A stretch of DNA of 64,000 nt from an uncultured Desulfovibrio sp. (GTDB lineage: Bacteria; Desulfobacterota; Desulfovibrionia; Desulfovibrionales; Desulfovibrionaceae): positions 1 through 64,000 of the forward strand of contig NZ_CASDOY010000005.1 in NCBI RefSeq assembly GCF_949282365.1. The letters run 5' to 3'. The notes below the pieces were generated by a model. It saw only the letters and a program-made list of their open reading frames with translations. It made no database searches and was not told the DNA's origin. Of this stretch, positions 16,561 through 24,571 are shown piece after piece (position 1 is the stretch's first letter; every line of letters begins with the position of its first letter). A program made the position numbers and the translations under genes.

Positions 16561-16696
16561 TGGGCCGCCGGTCGTGAACGATGGCGCAAATGGGCCGCCA
16601 AAGGCACAGTTAGGTCACTCAAAAGGGGCCAAGCGTGAGCGGCCGCAAGTCCTTGCGGCAAAAGCGTGCCTCAGGACCGACGGTCCTGCGCGGCCT
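16561..16696 (+). ncRNA. Candidate structured leader RNA before the molybdenum genes
   Basis: A possible outer helix (GGCCGC at 16563-16568 with GCGGCC near 16690-16695) encloses two small perfect hairpins: CCGCAAG-tc-CTTGCGG and GGACC-gac-GGTCC. The region precedes a molybdopterin-binding protein and a molybdoenzyme, where molybdenum-cofactor riboswitches occur in proteobacteria. I could not match the Moco consensus from memory. A promoter-like pair just downstream (16717-16745) would leave this RNA out of the transcript, which argues against it. Confidence 0.3.
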
Positions 16697-16716
16697 TTGC
16701 TCGAGGAGGTTTTTCT

Positions 16717-16745
16717 TTGCACTTTTTATGAAAAGTTGGTATTTC
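16717..16745 (+). promoter_or_regulatory. Candidate promoter of the molybdopterin-binding gene and mop
   Basis: TTGCAC (16717-16722) and TATTTC (16740-16745) are 17 bases apart, in the A/T-rich stretch 35-63 bases before the ATG. A start near 16752 would give a short leader with the CAGGAGA ribosome site. Confidence 0.5.
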
Positions 16746-16779
16746 TTAGCTGTATGTCACAGTTTGTTCAGGAGAGACA

Positions 16780-17820
16780 ATGAAAGCTGCTGTCATGAAA
16801 ACCATTCATGTGAAGGACGCTGTCGGCAGCGTACTTTGTCACGATATCACCCGTATCGTCCCTGGAGGAGACAAGGGACCCGTGTTCCGCAAGGGACATA
16901 TCGTGCAGGAGGAGGACATCCCGACCCTCCTGGAAGTGGGCAAGGAACATCTCTATGTGTATGAGCCGCAGGAAGGCGTGCTGCATGAGAACGAAGCAGC
17001 ACGGCGCATCGCGGCCGCCACGGCCGGGGCCAACATCACGTTGAGCGATCCCAAGGAAGGCCGCATCAATTATACAGCGTCCTGTATGGGGCTGCTGCGG
17101 GTGGATGTGCCCACGCTGACCCGCATCAACTCGTTGGGGGAGATCACCCTGGCCACCCTGCACAGCATGCAGCTGGTCCGGCGGGGGCAGAGCCTGGCAG
17201 GTACCCGCGTGGTGCCCCTGCTCATCGAGGAGGGCAAGATCGTCGCGCTTGAGAATCTTGTCACCCACCCCGTGGTCGAAGTCCTGCCCCTGCGCCATTT
17301 CAAGGTCGGCATCGTCACTACCGGCAGCGAAGTCTACACCGGACGCATCAAGGATGCTTTCGGCCCCGTGCTTCGAGACAAGTTCGCCCGCCTGGAATGC
17401 AGCGTCATGGATCAGGTCTTCACCAGTGACGAAGTGGAGATGACCTCGTCGGCCATCAGCGGCTTCATCCGACAGGGAGCCGACATGGTGGTGGTGACCG
17501 GGGGCATGTCCGTGGACCCCGACGACAAGACACCGGCTTCCATCCGCGCCGCTGGCGCGCAGGTGGTGAGCTACGGCGCGCCGGTCTATCCCGGGGCCAT
17601 GTTCCTTCTGGGCTATGTGCCCGCGGAACGCGGACGCATCCCCGTCCTGGGGCTGCCCGGCTGCGTCATGTACTACAAGGCCAGCATTTTCGAACTCGTC
17701 GTCCCGCGCCTTCTGGCCGGACTGGAAGTGACAGCCGCGGATATCGCCGGCATGGGCCACGGGGGCTTCTGCTCCGGTTGCGCCGAATGCCGCTATCCCA
17801 TCTGTCCGTTTGGAAAATAG
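16780..17820 (+). CDS. Molybdopterin-binding protein, MoeA/MogA-like
   Basis: A 346-residue protein with a MoCF (molybdopterin-binding) domain in its C-terminal half: GIVTTGSEVYTGRIKDAFGP and VVVTGGMSVDPDDKTP are the characteristic loops of MoeA/MogA. The C-terminal tail is rich in cysteine (CSGCAECRYPIC). It lies 51 bases before mop, so I infer a part in preparing or inserting the cofactor of that enzyme, or of molybdenum hydroxylases in general. Similar proteins in clostridia also sit next to xanthine-dehydrogenase-type enzymes. CAGGAGA precedes ATG 16780; M6 is an alternative start. Confidence 0.8.
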   Translation: MKAAVMKTIHVKDAVGSVLCHDITRIVPGGDKGPVFRKGHIVQEEDIPTLLEVGKEHLYVYEPQEGVLHENEAARRIAAATAGANITLSDPKEGRINYTASCMGLLRVDVPTLTRINSLGEITLATLHSMQLVRRGQSLAGTRVVPLLIEEGKIVALENLVTHPVVEVLPLRHFKVGIVTTGSEVYTGRIKDAFGPVLRDKFARLECSVMDQVFTSDEVEMTSSAISGFIRQGADMVVVTGGMSVDPDDKTPASIRAAGAQVVSYGAPVYPGAMFLLGYVPAERGRIPVLGLPGCVMYYKASIFELVVPRLLAGLEVTAADIAGMGHGGFCSGCAECRYPICPFGK

Positions 17821-17871
17821 GCGGCGCGGCAGCGACCGTCTCAACTTGCAAGCCGTTTCTAGGAGTCGCAT

Positions 17872-20601
17872 ATGGAAACGAAAACGCTTGTGGTCAATGG
17901 TATTCCCCGCCGCGTCCTGGTGGACGCCGACACCCTTCTCGTTGATGTGCTGCGCAACCAGCTGCAGATCACCAGCGTCAAGGTGGGTTGCGGTCAGGGC
18001 CAGTGCGGCGCCTGCTCCGTGATCCTCGACGGCAAAGTCGTACGCGCCTGTATCGTCAAGATGCGTCGCGTGCCCGACCAGGCCCAGATCACCACTCTGG
18101 AAGGCGTGGGGACCCCCGACAAACTGCATCCGCTGCAGGAATCCTGGATCTTCCACGGCGCGGCCCAGTGCGGTTTCTGCACGCCCGGTTTCATCGTGTC
18201 CGCCAAGGCCCTGCTGGACTCCAATCCTTCCCCCAGCCGTGAAGACGTGCGCGACTGGTTCCAGAAACACCACAACATCTGCCGCTGCACCGGCTACAAG
18301 CCCCTGGTGGACGCCGTCATGGACGCCGCCGCCGTCATGCGCGGTGACAAGGACATCGAAGAGCTGCACTACAAGCTGCCCGCCGACGGTCGCGCCTTCG
18401 GTTCGCGCCTGCCTCGTCCCAGCGCCCTGGTCAAGGTGACCGGTCTGGCCGAATACGGCGCCGACGCCGCCATCCACATGCCGCCGGATACCCTGCACCT
18501 GGCCCTGGCCCAGGCCAAGGTCTCCCACGCCCTCATCAAGGGCATCGATACCTCCGAAGCCGAAAAGATGCCCGGCGTGGTGCGCGTGCTGACCCACAAG
18601 GACGTCAAGGGCAAGAACCGCATCACCGGCCTCATCACCTTCGCCGACAACAAGGGCGACGGCTGGGATCGTCCCATCCTCAACGACACCAAGGTGTTCC
18701 AGTACGGTGACGCCCTGGCCATCGTCTGCGCCGACAGCGAAGCCCATGCCCGCGCCGCCGCCGAAAAGGTCAAGTTCGACCTGGAACTGCTGCCCGAATA
18801 CATGAGCGCGCCCGAAGCCATGGCTCCCGACGCCATCGAGATCCATCCCGGCACGCCCAACATCTACTATGAACCCCACATCGAAAAGGGCGAAGATACC
18901 AAGCCCTTCTTTGACGATCCTGAAAACGTGGTGGTGGAAGACAGCTTCTACACCCAGCGCCAGCCCCATCTGAACATCGAACCCGACGTGGGTTACGGTT
19001 ACCTGAACGAGCAGGGCCAGCTGGTGATCCACTCCAAGTCCATCGGCCTGCACCTGCACGCCCTGATGATCGCCCCCGGCCTGGGCGTGAAATTCCCCGA
19101 AGAGCTGGTCATGGTGCAGAACACCACCGGCGGCACCTTCGGTTACAAGTTCAGCCCCACCATGGAAGCCCTCATCGGCGTGGCCGTGCTGGCCACCGGC
19201 CGTCCCTGCCACCTGCGCTACAACTATCAGCAGCAGCAGCAGTACACCGGCAAGCGCTCGCCCTTCTGGACCAAGGTGCGCATGGCCGCCAACAAGAAGA
19301 CCGGCAAGATCGTGGCCATGGAAACCGACTGGACCTGCGACCACGGCCCGTACTCCGAATTCGGCGACCTGCTGACCCTGCGCGGCGCCCAGTTCATCGG
19401 TGCCGGTTACGGTATCCCCAACATCCGTGGCGACGGCCGCACCGTGGCCACCAACCACGCCTGGGGCGCGGCCTTCCGTGGTTACGGCGGTCCCGAATCG
19501 GAATTCCCCTCCGAAGTGCTGATGGACGAACTGGCCGAAAAGCTGGGCATGGATCCCTTCGACCTGCGCGAGCTCAACTGCTACAAGGAAGGCGACACCA
19601 CGCCTACCGGCCAGAAGCCCGAGGTCATGAACCTGCCCACCATGTTCAAGGCCCTGCGTCCCAAGTATGAAGCCGCCAAGGCCAAGGCCAAGGCCGAATC
19701 CACCGACGCCGTCAAGCGCGGCGTGGGTCTGGCCCTTGCCGTGTACGGCGCCGGCCTGGACGGTCCCGACTCCTCCGAAGCCTGGGCCGAACTCAACCCC
19801 GACGGCACCGTGACCATCGGCAGCTCCTGGGAAGATCACGGCCAGGGCGCCGACTCCGGCGCGCAGTGCACCGCCCATGAGGCCCTGCGTCCCATCGGCC
19901 TGCCTGTGGACAAGATCCGCCTGGTCATGAACGACACCAGCAAGACCCCCAACTCCGGTCCTGCCGGCGGTTCCCGCTCCCAGGTCATGACCGGCAATGC
20001 CATCCGCGTGGCCTGCGAACAGCTGGTGGAAGCCATGCGCAAGCCCGGCGGCGGCTTCTACACCTATGACGAAATGAAGGCCGAAGGCCGCGCCGTGCAT
20101 CAGGACGGCAAGTGGACCGCTCCGGCCCGCGACTGCGGCAAGAACTGCCAGGGCGAGCCCTTCTGCTGCTACATGTACGGTCTGTTCATGGCCGAAGTGG
20201 CCGTGGATGTGGCTACCGGCAAGACCCAGGTGGAAAAGATGACCATGGTGGCCGACATCGGCAAGGTGGTCAACCGCCTGCTCACCGACGGCCAGCTCTA
20301 TGGCGGTATCGCCCAGGGCATCGGTCTGGCCCTCACCGAAGACTACGAAGACATCAAGAAGCACAGCACCATGGCCGGCGCCGGTATCCCCTCCATCAAG
20401 GACATCCCGGACGACCTCGAGCTCATCTACGTGGAGACCCCGCGTCCTGACGGCCCCTTCGGCGCCTCCGGCACGGGCGAGATCCCGCTGTGCGGCCCGC
20501 ATCCGGCCATCATCAACGCCATCTACAACGCCTGCGGCGCGCGCGTGACCCATCTGCCCGCGTACCCCGAAAAGGTGTTGGCGGCCATGCCCAAGAAGTA
20601 A
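17872..20601 (+). CDS. mop: Molybdenum-containing aldehyde oxidoreductase (Mop)
   Basis: A 909-residue member of the xanthine oxidase family that oxidises aldehydes to acids in the cytoplasm of sulfate reducers. The first [2Fe-2S] domain has Cys40, Cys45, Cys48 and Cys60; the second has Cys100, Cys103, Cys137 and Cys139. These are the same positions as in Desulfovibrio gigas Mop. The base-catalyst glutamate is near residue 870 in GASGTGE. There is no FAD domain, also as in D. gigas. The enzyme needs a molybdopterin cytosine dinucleotide. It follows the molybdopterin-binding gene and precedes the eight-gene accessory cluster. AGGAG precedes the ATG. Codon use is strongly biased, suggesting high expression. 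Confidence 0.97.
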   Translation: METKTLVVNGIPRRVLVDADTLLVDVLRNQLQITSVKVGCGQGQCGACSVILDGKVVRACIVKMRRVPDQAQITTLEGVGTPDKLHPLQESWIFHGAAQCGFCTPGFIVSAKALLDSNPSPSREDVRDWFQKHHNICRCTGYKPLVDAVMDAAAVMRGDKDIEELHYKLPADGRAFGSRLPRPSALVKVTGLAEYGADAAIHMPPDTLHLALAQAKVSHALIKGIDTSEAEKMPGVVRVLTHKDVKGKNRITGLITFADNKGDGWDRPILNDTKVFQYGDALAIVCADSEAHARAAAEKVKFDLELLPEYMSAPEAMAPDAIEIHPGTPNIYYEPHIEKGEDTKPFFDDPENVVVEDSFYTQRQPHLNIEPDVGYGYLNEQGQLVIHSKSIGLHLHALMIAPGLGVKFPEELVMVQNTTGGTFGYKFSPTMEALIGVAVLATGRPCHLRYNYQQQQQYTGKRSPFWTKVRMAANKKTGKIVAMETDWTCDHGPYSEFGDLLTLRGAQFIGAGYGIPNIRGDGRTVATNHAWGAAFRGYGGPESEFPSEVLMDELAEKLGMDPFDLRELNCYKEGDTTPTGQKPEVMNLPTMFKALRPKYEAAKAKAKAESTDAVKRGVGLALAVYGAGLDGPDSSEAWAELNPDGTVTIGSSWEDHGQGADSGAQCTAHEALRPIGLPVDKIRLVMNDTSKTPNSGPAGGSRSQVMTGNAIRVACEQLVEAMRKPGGGFYTYDEMKAEGRAVHQDGKWTAPARDCGKNCQGEPFCCYMYGLFMAEVAVDVATGKTQVEKMTMVADIGKVVNRLLTDGQLYGGIAQGIGLALTEDYEDIKKHSTMAGAGIPSIKDIPDDLELIYVETPRPDGPFGASGTGEIPLCGPHPAIINAIYNACGARVTHLPAYPEKVLAAMPKK

Positions 20602-20613
20602 CATCAACGGTTC

Positions 20614-20637
20614 GGGGGACCGGTTCGCCGGTCCCCC
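20614..20637 (+). terminator. UUCG-loop hairpin just after mop
   Basis: GGGGGACCGG (20614-20623) and CCGGTCCCCC (20628-20637) form a perfect 10-bp stem on a TTCG loop, 13 bases after the stop codon. There is no T-run, so it may protect the 3' end of the mop message or let some transcripts continue. Confidence 0.6.
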
Positions 20638-20654
20638 CAGATGCAGACAAGGCG

Positions 20655-20704
20655 GACGGCATCCTGCGACAGGGATGCCGTCTTGCCCTGTAGGCTTTTT
20701 CTTT
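20655..20704 (+). terminator. Second hairpin with T-run after mop
   Basis: GACGGCATCC (20655-20664) pairs with GGATGCCGTC (20673-20682); CTTTTTCTTT follows about 14 bases later. Together with the preceding hairpin it separates mop from the accessory operon. Confidence 0.5.
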
Positions 20705-20824
20705 CCGTGACCTTCGCAGGCTCCTCCGCCTCCCGTCCCGGGCCCTGTCCCGGGCGGCGGTCCGCACAGGACCGTCATGCCGGGGGATCCCGCCCCGCCG
20801 CCGTCACGCCCTCCCGAGGTTCCC

Positions 20825-23182
20825 ATGAGCATTTCCATGAACAGCCAGAGCGCGCTGCATGAAGTCGAGTCCCGCTGCACGCAGGAGCGTCCGCCCCGCT
20901 GCCAGTCCCTGTGCCCGCTGGGCATGGACGCGCGCGCCTTCCTGGCCCATGCCGCCGAAGGACGCTGGAGCGATGCCCGCAAGCAGCTGGAACGCTACCT
21001 GCCCCTGCCGGGCCTGCTGGCCCACATCTGCGACCATCCCTGCGAGCAGGGATGTCTGCGCAGCGACCTGGGGGGGGCCGTCAACCTGCACGGGCTGGAG
21101 ATCTTCTGCACAGGACATCTGGGCGTGCAGACCCGTTCCCTGCCCATGCCGCGCAAACAGAAACGCATCGCCGTCATGGGCGCCGGGCTGGCCGGTCTGG
21201 TCTGCGCCTGGGATCTGGCCGGCAAGGGCTATCAGGTGACAGTTTTCCACGATGGCGAAGCCCGGGCGCGGCTGCTGGCGGACTGGCCGGTGCTGGCCGG
21301 GGCCGGAGCCGCGGCCCTGGATGCCGAATGGGAGGCCCTGTGCCGCCGGAGCGCGCGCTTCGAGCAGGCCACCACGGATGCGGCCTGCCTGCAGCAGGCG
21401 GCCGGAGAGTACGACGGCGTCCTGCTGGATGCCGGGGCCCTGCCGGAGCTGGCGCCCGCCGTGACGGACGTGGATGCGCAGATCCTGCACTGGCGGGACA
21501 ATATCTGCTGCGCGGGCTGGCGTGACGTGACGCCCACCGGTCACAGCTTCGCCTCCGCGTCCCGGCAGGCGGGGCAGGGCAGGGGGGCGGCCCGGACCCT
21601 GGAACGGCTGGTGAGCGGCGTGTCCCTGACGGCCGCCCGCGATACGGATGAACGCAGCCTGTACACCGGGCTGGACGGCATCGCGCCGGTGGAACGGGTG
21701 CTGCCGGCCGCCGCCGGCTATACCGAGGCCGAGGCCCGGCAGGAGGCCGGCCGCTGCCTGCAGTGCCAGTGCATGGTCTGCGTCAAGGCCTGCGTCTACC
21801 TGCAGAAATACAAGGGCTATCCCCGGGTCTATGCCCGCCAGATGTACAACAATGCGGCCATCGTCAAGGGCCTGCATCTGGCCAACAACCTCATCAACGG
21901 CTGCGCCCTGTGCGGGCAGTGCGAAGAGCTCTGCCCCGAGAATTTTTCCATGGCCGAGCTCTGCCTGAGCGCGCGGCAGGACATGGTGGATCGCGGCGTC
22001 ATGCCGCCTTCGGCCCATGAGTTCGCCCTGGAGGACATGGAAGCCGCCAGCGGCCCGGAATGCGCCCTGAGCATCAAGGGCGGCGAGGGCGGCTGGCTGT
22101 TCTTCCCCGGCTGCCAGCTGGCGGCCTCGCGCGGGGAACAGGTGGAGGCCCTCTATGCCTGGCTGCGCGACGCGCTGTCCGGAGAGGGCGAATTCGCTCC
22201 CGGCCTGGAGCGCGGGCCCGTGAGCCTGCTCGTGCGCTGCTGCGGCATCCCGGCGCGCTGGGGCGGCCGCGAGGAACTGTTCGCCCGGCAGGCCGCGGAG
22301 CTGCGGCGGCAGTGGGAAGAGCTGGGCAGGCCCCGCATCATGGCGGCCTGTTCGTCCTGTCTCTCCGTCCTGCGTGAAGTCCTGCCCGGGGCGCGCGCCC
22401 TGTCCCTGTGGGAAGTGCTGGACGCCCTGCCGTGGCCGGAAGGCTCAAAGCCGTCCGCGGGCGTGGTGCTGAGCGTGCAGGACCCCTGCACGGCCCGTCA
22501 CGACACGGCCTGGCAGGAAGCCGTGCGCTCCCTGGCCCGCAAGGCTGGCCTCGGCATCGAGGAGCCGCCGCAGGGCCGTGAAAAAACGGCCTGTTGCGGT
22601 TATGGCGGTCTGGTCTGGTGCGCCCAGCCCGGGCTGGCCGACGAGATGGCACGGCACCGGGCGGACGATCTGCCGCACGCGGCCCTGACTTCCTGCATCA
22701 TGTGCCGGGATCGCCTGGCGGGCAGCGGCAAGCCCGGCCTGCATCTGCTGGATGTTTTGCCGCAGCTGGCCGCTCTGGCCCACGGTCCCGAAGCGGAGAA
22801 GGGTCCCGGCCTTTCGGAACGGCGTGCCCGGCGGGCGGCGCTGCGTCGCCGTCTGGCCCGTGTCTGGCTGGGGCAGGAGCTGGCCGAACCGGCGGCCGGG
22901 CGGCTGGATCTGGTCCCCGGTCTGCTGGAAGAGCTGGAACGCCGCCATATCCTGCTGGAGGATGTCGGCGGGGCCGTGGCGGCCGTGGAAGCGGAAAAGG
23001 CCTATTTCGTGGATGCGGAAAGCGGGCACCGTCTGGGTGCCTGGCGGCCGCGCAACGTGACCTTCTGGGTGGAATACACGGCGGAAGGCGACCGCTGGCT
23101 GCTGCATGACGCCTGGTGCCACCGCATGCGCGTACCGGGCAGCGGCGGCGTACAGGAAAACGGCTGCTGCGGGGAGGCATAG
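20825..23182 (+). CDS. NAD(P)H-type flavoprotein fused to dicluster and CCG domains
   Basis: A 785-residue fusion. Residues 15-85 resemble the iron-sulfur N-terminus of the glutamate synthase small chain (CQSLCPLGMDA...CDHPCEQGC). A GxGxxG FAD/NAD site (IAVMGAGLAGLVCAWDLA) follows. A 4Fe-4S dicluster region comes next (CLQCQCMVCVKAC and CALCGQCEELCPENF). The C-terminus has heterodisulfide-reductase-like CCG segments (FFPGCQ, CCGIP, CCGYGG, SCIMC). The pyridine-nucleotide core is short and degenerate. It starts at 20825 after CGAGG. It probably brings electrons to the accessory operon it leads, for example to the radical SAM protein, but that is inference from context. I recall it as the dicluster-binding oxidoreductase near Desulfovibrio mop genes. 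Confidence 0.8.
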   Translation: MSISMNSQSALHEVESRCTQERPPRCQSLCPLGMDARAFLAHAAEGRWSDARKQLERYLPLPGLLAHICDHPCEQGCLRSDLGGAVNLHGLEIFCTGHLGVQTRSLPMPRKQKRIAVMGAGLAGLVCAWDLAGKGYQVTVFHDGEARARLLADWPVLAGAGAAALDAEWEALCRRSARFEQATTDAACLQQAAGEYDGVLLDAGALPELAPAVTDVDAQILHWRDNICCAGWRDVTPTGHSFASASRQAGQGRGAARTLERLVSGVSLTAARDTDERSLYTGLDGIAPVERVLPAAAGYTEAEARQEAGRCLQCQCMVCVKACVYLQKYKGYPRVYARQMYNNAAIVKGLHLANNLINGCALCGQCEELCPENFSMAELCLSARQDMVDRGVMPPSAHEFALEDMEAASGPECALSIKGGEGGWLFFPGCQLAASRGEQVEALYAWLRDALSGEGEFAPGLERGPVSLLVRCCGIPARWGGREELFARQAAELRRQWEELGRPRIMAACSSCLSVLREVLPGARALSLWEVLDALPWPEGSKPSAGVVLSVQDPCTARHDTAWQEAVRSLARKAGLGIEEPPQGREKTACCGYGGLVWCAQPGLADEMARHRADDLPHAALTSCIMCRDRLAGSGKPGLHLLDVLPQLAALAHGPEAEKGPGLSERRARRAALRRRLARVWLGQELAEPAAGRLDLVPGLLEELERRHILLEDVGGAVAAVEAEKAYFVDAESGHRLGAWRPRNVTFWVEYTAEGDRWLLHDAWCHRMRVPGSGGVQENGCCGEA

Positions 23183-23183
23183 C

Positions 23184-23399
23184 ATGAGTATCGGCCCCAA
23201 TTATGAACCGGACCGCGGCAGCTGGACCTGCGGCCGTTGCGGTTGCCCGCTGGAGCAGGGCAAGGTGCAGGTCTTTTACCTCAACAGCGCTTTCGACGTC
23301 ATGCTGCCGCGTTGTCCGCAATGCGGCCTGACCATGGTGCCCAAGTCGCTGGCCGAGGGCAAGATGCTGGAAGTGGAAGCCCTGCTGGAAGACAAGTGA
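23184..23399 (+). CDS. Small double-CxxC redox protein (DVU_1557-like)
   Basis: A 71-residue protein with CGRC near residue 16 and CPQC near residue 44, the layout of a small zinc ribbon or rubredoxin-like electron carrier. GGGGAGG precedes ATG 23184, one base after the upstream stop. It overlaps the methyltransferase start by GTGA. I recall it as a conserved member of this cluster in Desulfovibrio vulgaris (family name from memory). Either metal binding or thiol redox chemistry would fit. Confidence 0.75.
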   Translation: MSIGPNYEPDRGSWTCGRCGCPLEQGKVQVFYLNSAFDVMLPRCPQCGLTMVPKSLAEGKMLEVEALLEDK

Positions 23400-24106
23400 G
23401 CCAGCTCTATGCCCGGCCGGAATTCCGGCGCATCGCGGGCGAGCATTGGCGGCCCGGCGGCACGGAGATCACGGACAGGCTGCTGGCCCTGGGACGGCGC
23501 TGGCACGATGCCGGGCCGCACGGCCGCATCCTGGACGTGGGCTGCGGGCCCGGCGGCAGCGTGCGCCATCTGCGCCGGCAGGGGCAGCAGGCCTGGGGGC
23601 TGGACATGGTGCCGCGTCCCCAGTGGCGGACGGAGGCACCGGACGGGACGGCAGGGCTGCCGTATCTGGTGGCGGATGCCTGCGCGGGCCTGCCGGTACG
23701 GGACGGCGCTCTGGACGTGATCCTGTGCGAGTGCGTGCTGTCCGTACTGCCGGATGCGGCGACGTTTTTGCGCGACGCGCGGCGCGCCCTGCGCCCGGGC
23801 GGGCTGCTGGCCTGCAGCGATCTCTACCGGCGCGCCGGGGGCACGGCCCCTGCCGTACCACAGCCCGGCGGCTGCGCCGCCGGGGCCCGTTCACGGGCCG
23901 CCTGGACGGCGCTGTGCGCGGAGGCGGGCTTCACGCTCCGCCATTTCGAGGATGCCAGTCCGGCGCTGGCCCGTCTGGCTGCCGCCCTGGTCTGGTACGG
24001 CGACAAGCAGAGCCTGCGGGAGTGGGGCCTGTGCGGTCCCGGCTGCGGGACGGCGGCGGAAAAGCCGGGCTATGCGCTCTGGATCGCGCAAAAGGAGGAA
24101 GCATGA
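23396..24106 (+). CDS. SAM-dependent methyltransferase (DVU_1556/TrsM-like)
   Basis: A 236-residue class I methyltransferase. The SAM site ILDVGCGPGGS is at about residues 44-54, and a DVILCECVLSVLPDA segment is the post-motif II block. The gene starts with GTG at 23396 inside the previous stop (GTGA) and ends with ATGA into the next gene. The target is unknown. Its fixed place next to a radical SAM protein and a CoA-ligase-like protein suggests a small-molecule or cofactor substrate. Confidence 0.8.
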   Translation: MSQLYARPEFRRIAGEHWRPGGTEITDRLLALGRRWHDAGPHGRILDVGCGPGGSVRHLRRQGQQAWGLDMVPRPQWRTEAPDGTAGLPYLVADACAGLPVRDGALDVILCECVLSVLPDAATFLRDARRALRPGGLLACSDLYRRAGGTAPAVPQPGGCAAGARSRAAWTALCAEAGFTLRHFEDASPALARLAAALVWYGDKQSLREWGLCGPGCGTAAEKPGYALWIAQKEEA

Positions 24107-24564
24107 ATCCCCTGATGATGGATCTGTTGCCGCTGGTGCGGCAGGGCTATTGCTGCAGCCAGCTGCTGGTGCAGCTGTTGCTGCAGGCCCAGGGCAGGGA
24201 GCTCCCCGATCTGGTGCGGGCCCTGCATGGCCTCTGCCACGGCATCGGCCAGTCCGACGGCCCCTGCGGCCTGCTGACGGGGGGCGCCTGCACGCTGGCC
24301 CTGATGGCGGGCAAGGGGGCCGAAGGCGAGGAGGCCCATCCCATGCTGGCGCCCCTGCTCAACGAGTACGCCAGCTGGTTCTATGAACGCACGGCCGCTT
24401 ACGGCGGCTGTTCCTGCGGGCAGGTGGCGGCCGGTCTGGGCGCGCGGAGCGATGCGTCCGCGGAGCCCGATCCCGTGGCCTGCGGCGACCTTCTGGCCGA
24501 ATGCTGGGAAAAGATCCTGGAACTGGTCCAGAGCTACGAGCTGGATTTCATGGCCCATGCCTGA
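24103..24564 (+). CDS. C-GCAxxG-C-C family protein (DVU_1555-like)
   Basis: A 153-residue helical protein with the spaced cysteine pattern of the C-GCAxxG-C-C family: a CC in GYCCSQ, GPCGLLTGGAC (variant of GCAxxG), GGCSCG, and a late Cys in ACGDLLAEC. Members are thought to bind a metal or redox cofactor; their biochemistry is poorly known. ATG overlaps the methyltransferase stop (ATGA). It belongs to the accessory operon behind mop. Confidence 0.8.
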   Translation: MNPLMMDLLPLVRQGYCCSQLLVQLLLQAQGRELPDLVRALHGLCHGIGQSDGPCGLLTGGACTLALMAGKGAEGEEAHPMLAPLLNEYASWFYERTAAYGGCSCGQVAAGLGARSDASAEPDPVACGDLLAECWEKILELVQSYELDFMAHA

Positions 24565-24571
24565 GGTGCGC

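Larger units (their letters stand above)
16227..16779. other. Gene-free stretch before the molybdopterin-binding gene
   Basis: It holds, in order, the ThrE terminator (16257-16289), a G+C-rich part without recognised signals, a strongly structured segment (16561-16696), and a promoter-like pair at 16717-16745. No gene supported. Confidence 0.5.

Noticed and set aside
16768..20982. Open frame of about 1400 codons on the minus strand opposite mop
   Set aside because: Low-complexity His/Gly/Val-rich translation typical of the antisense of a strongly biased gene; mop is unmistakable.
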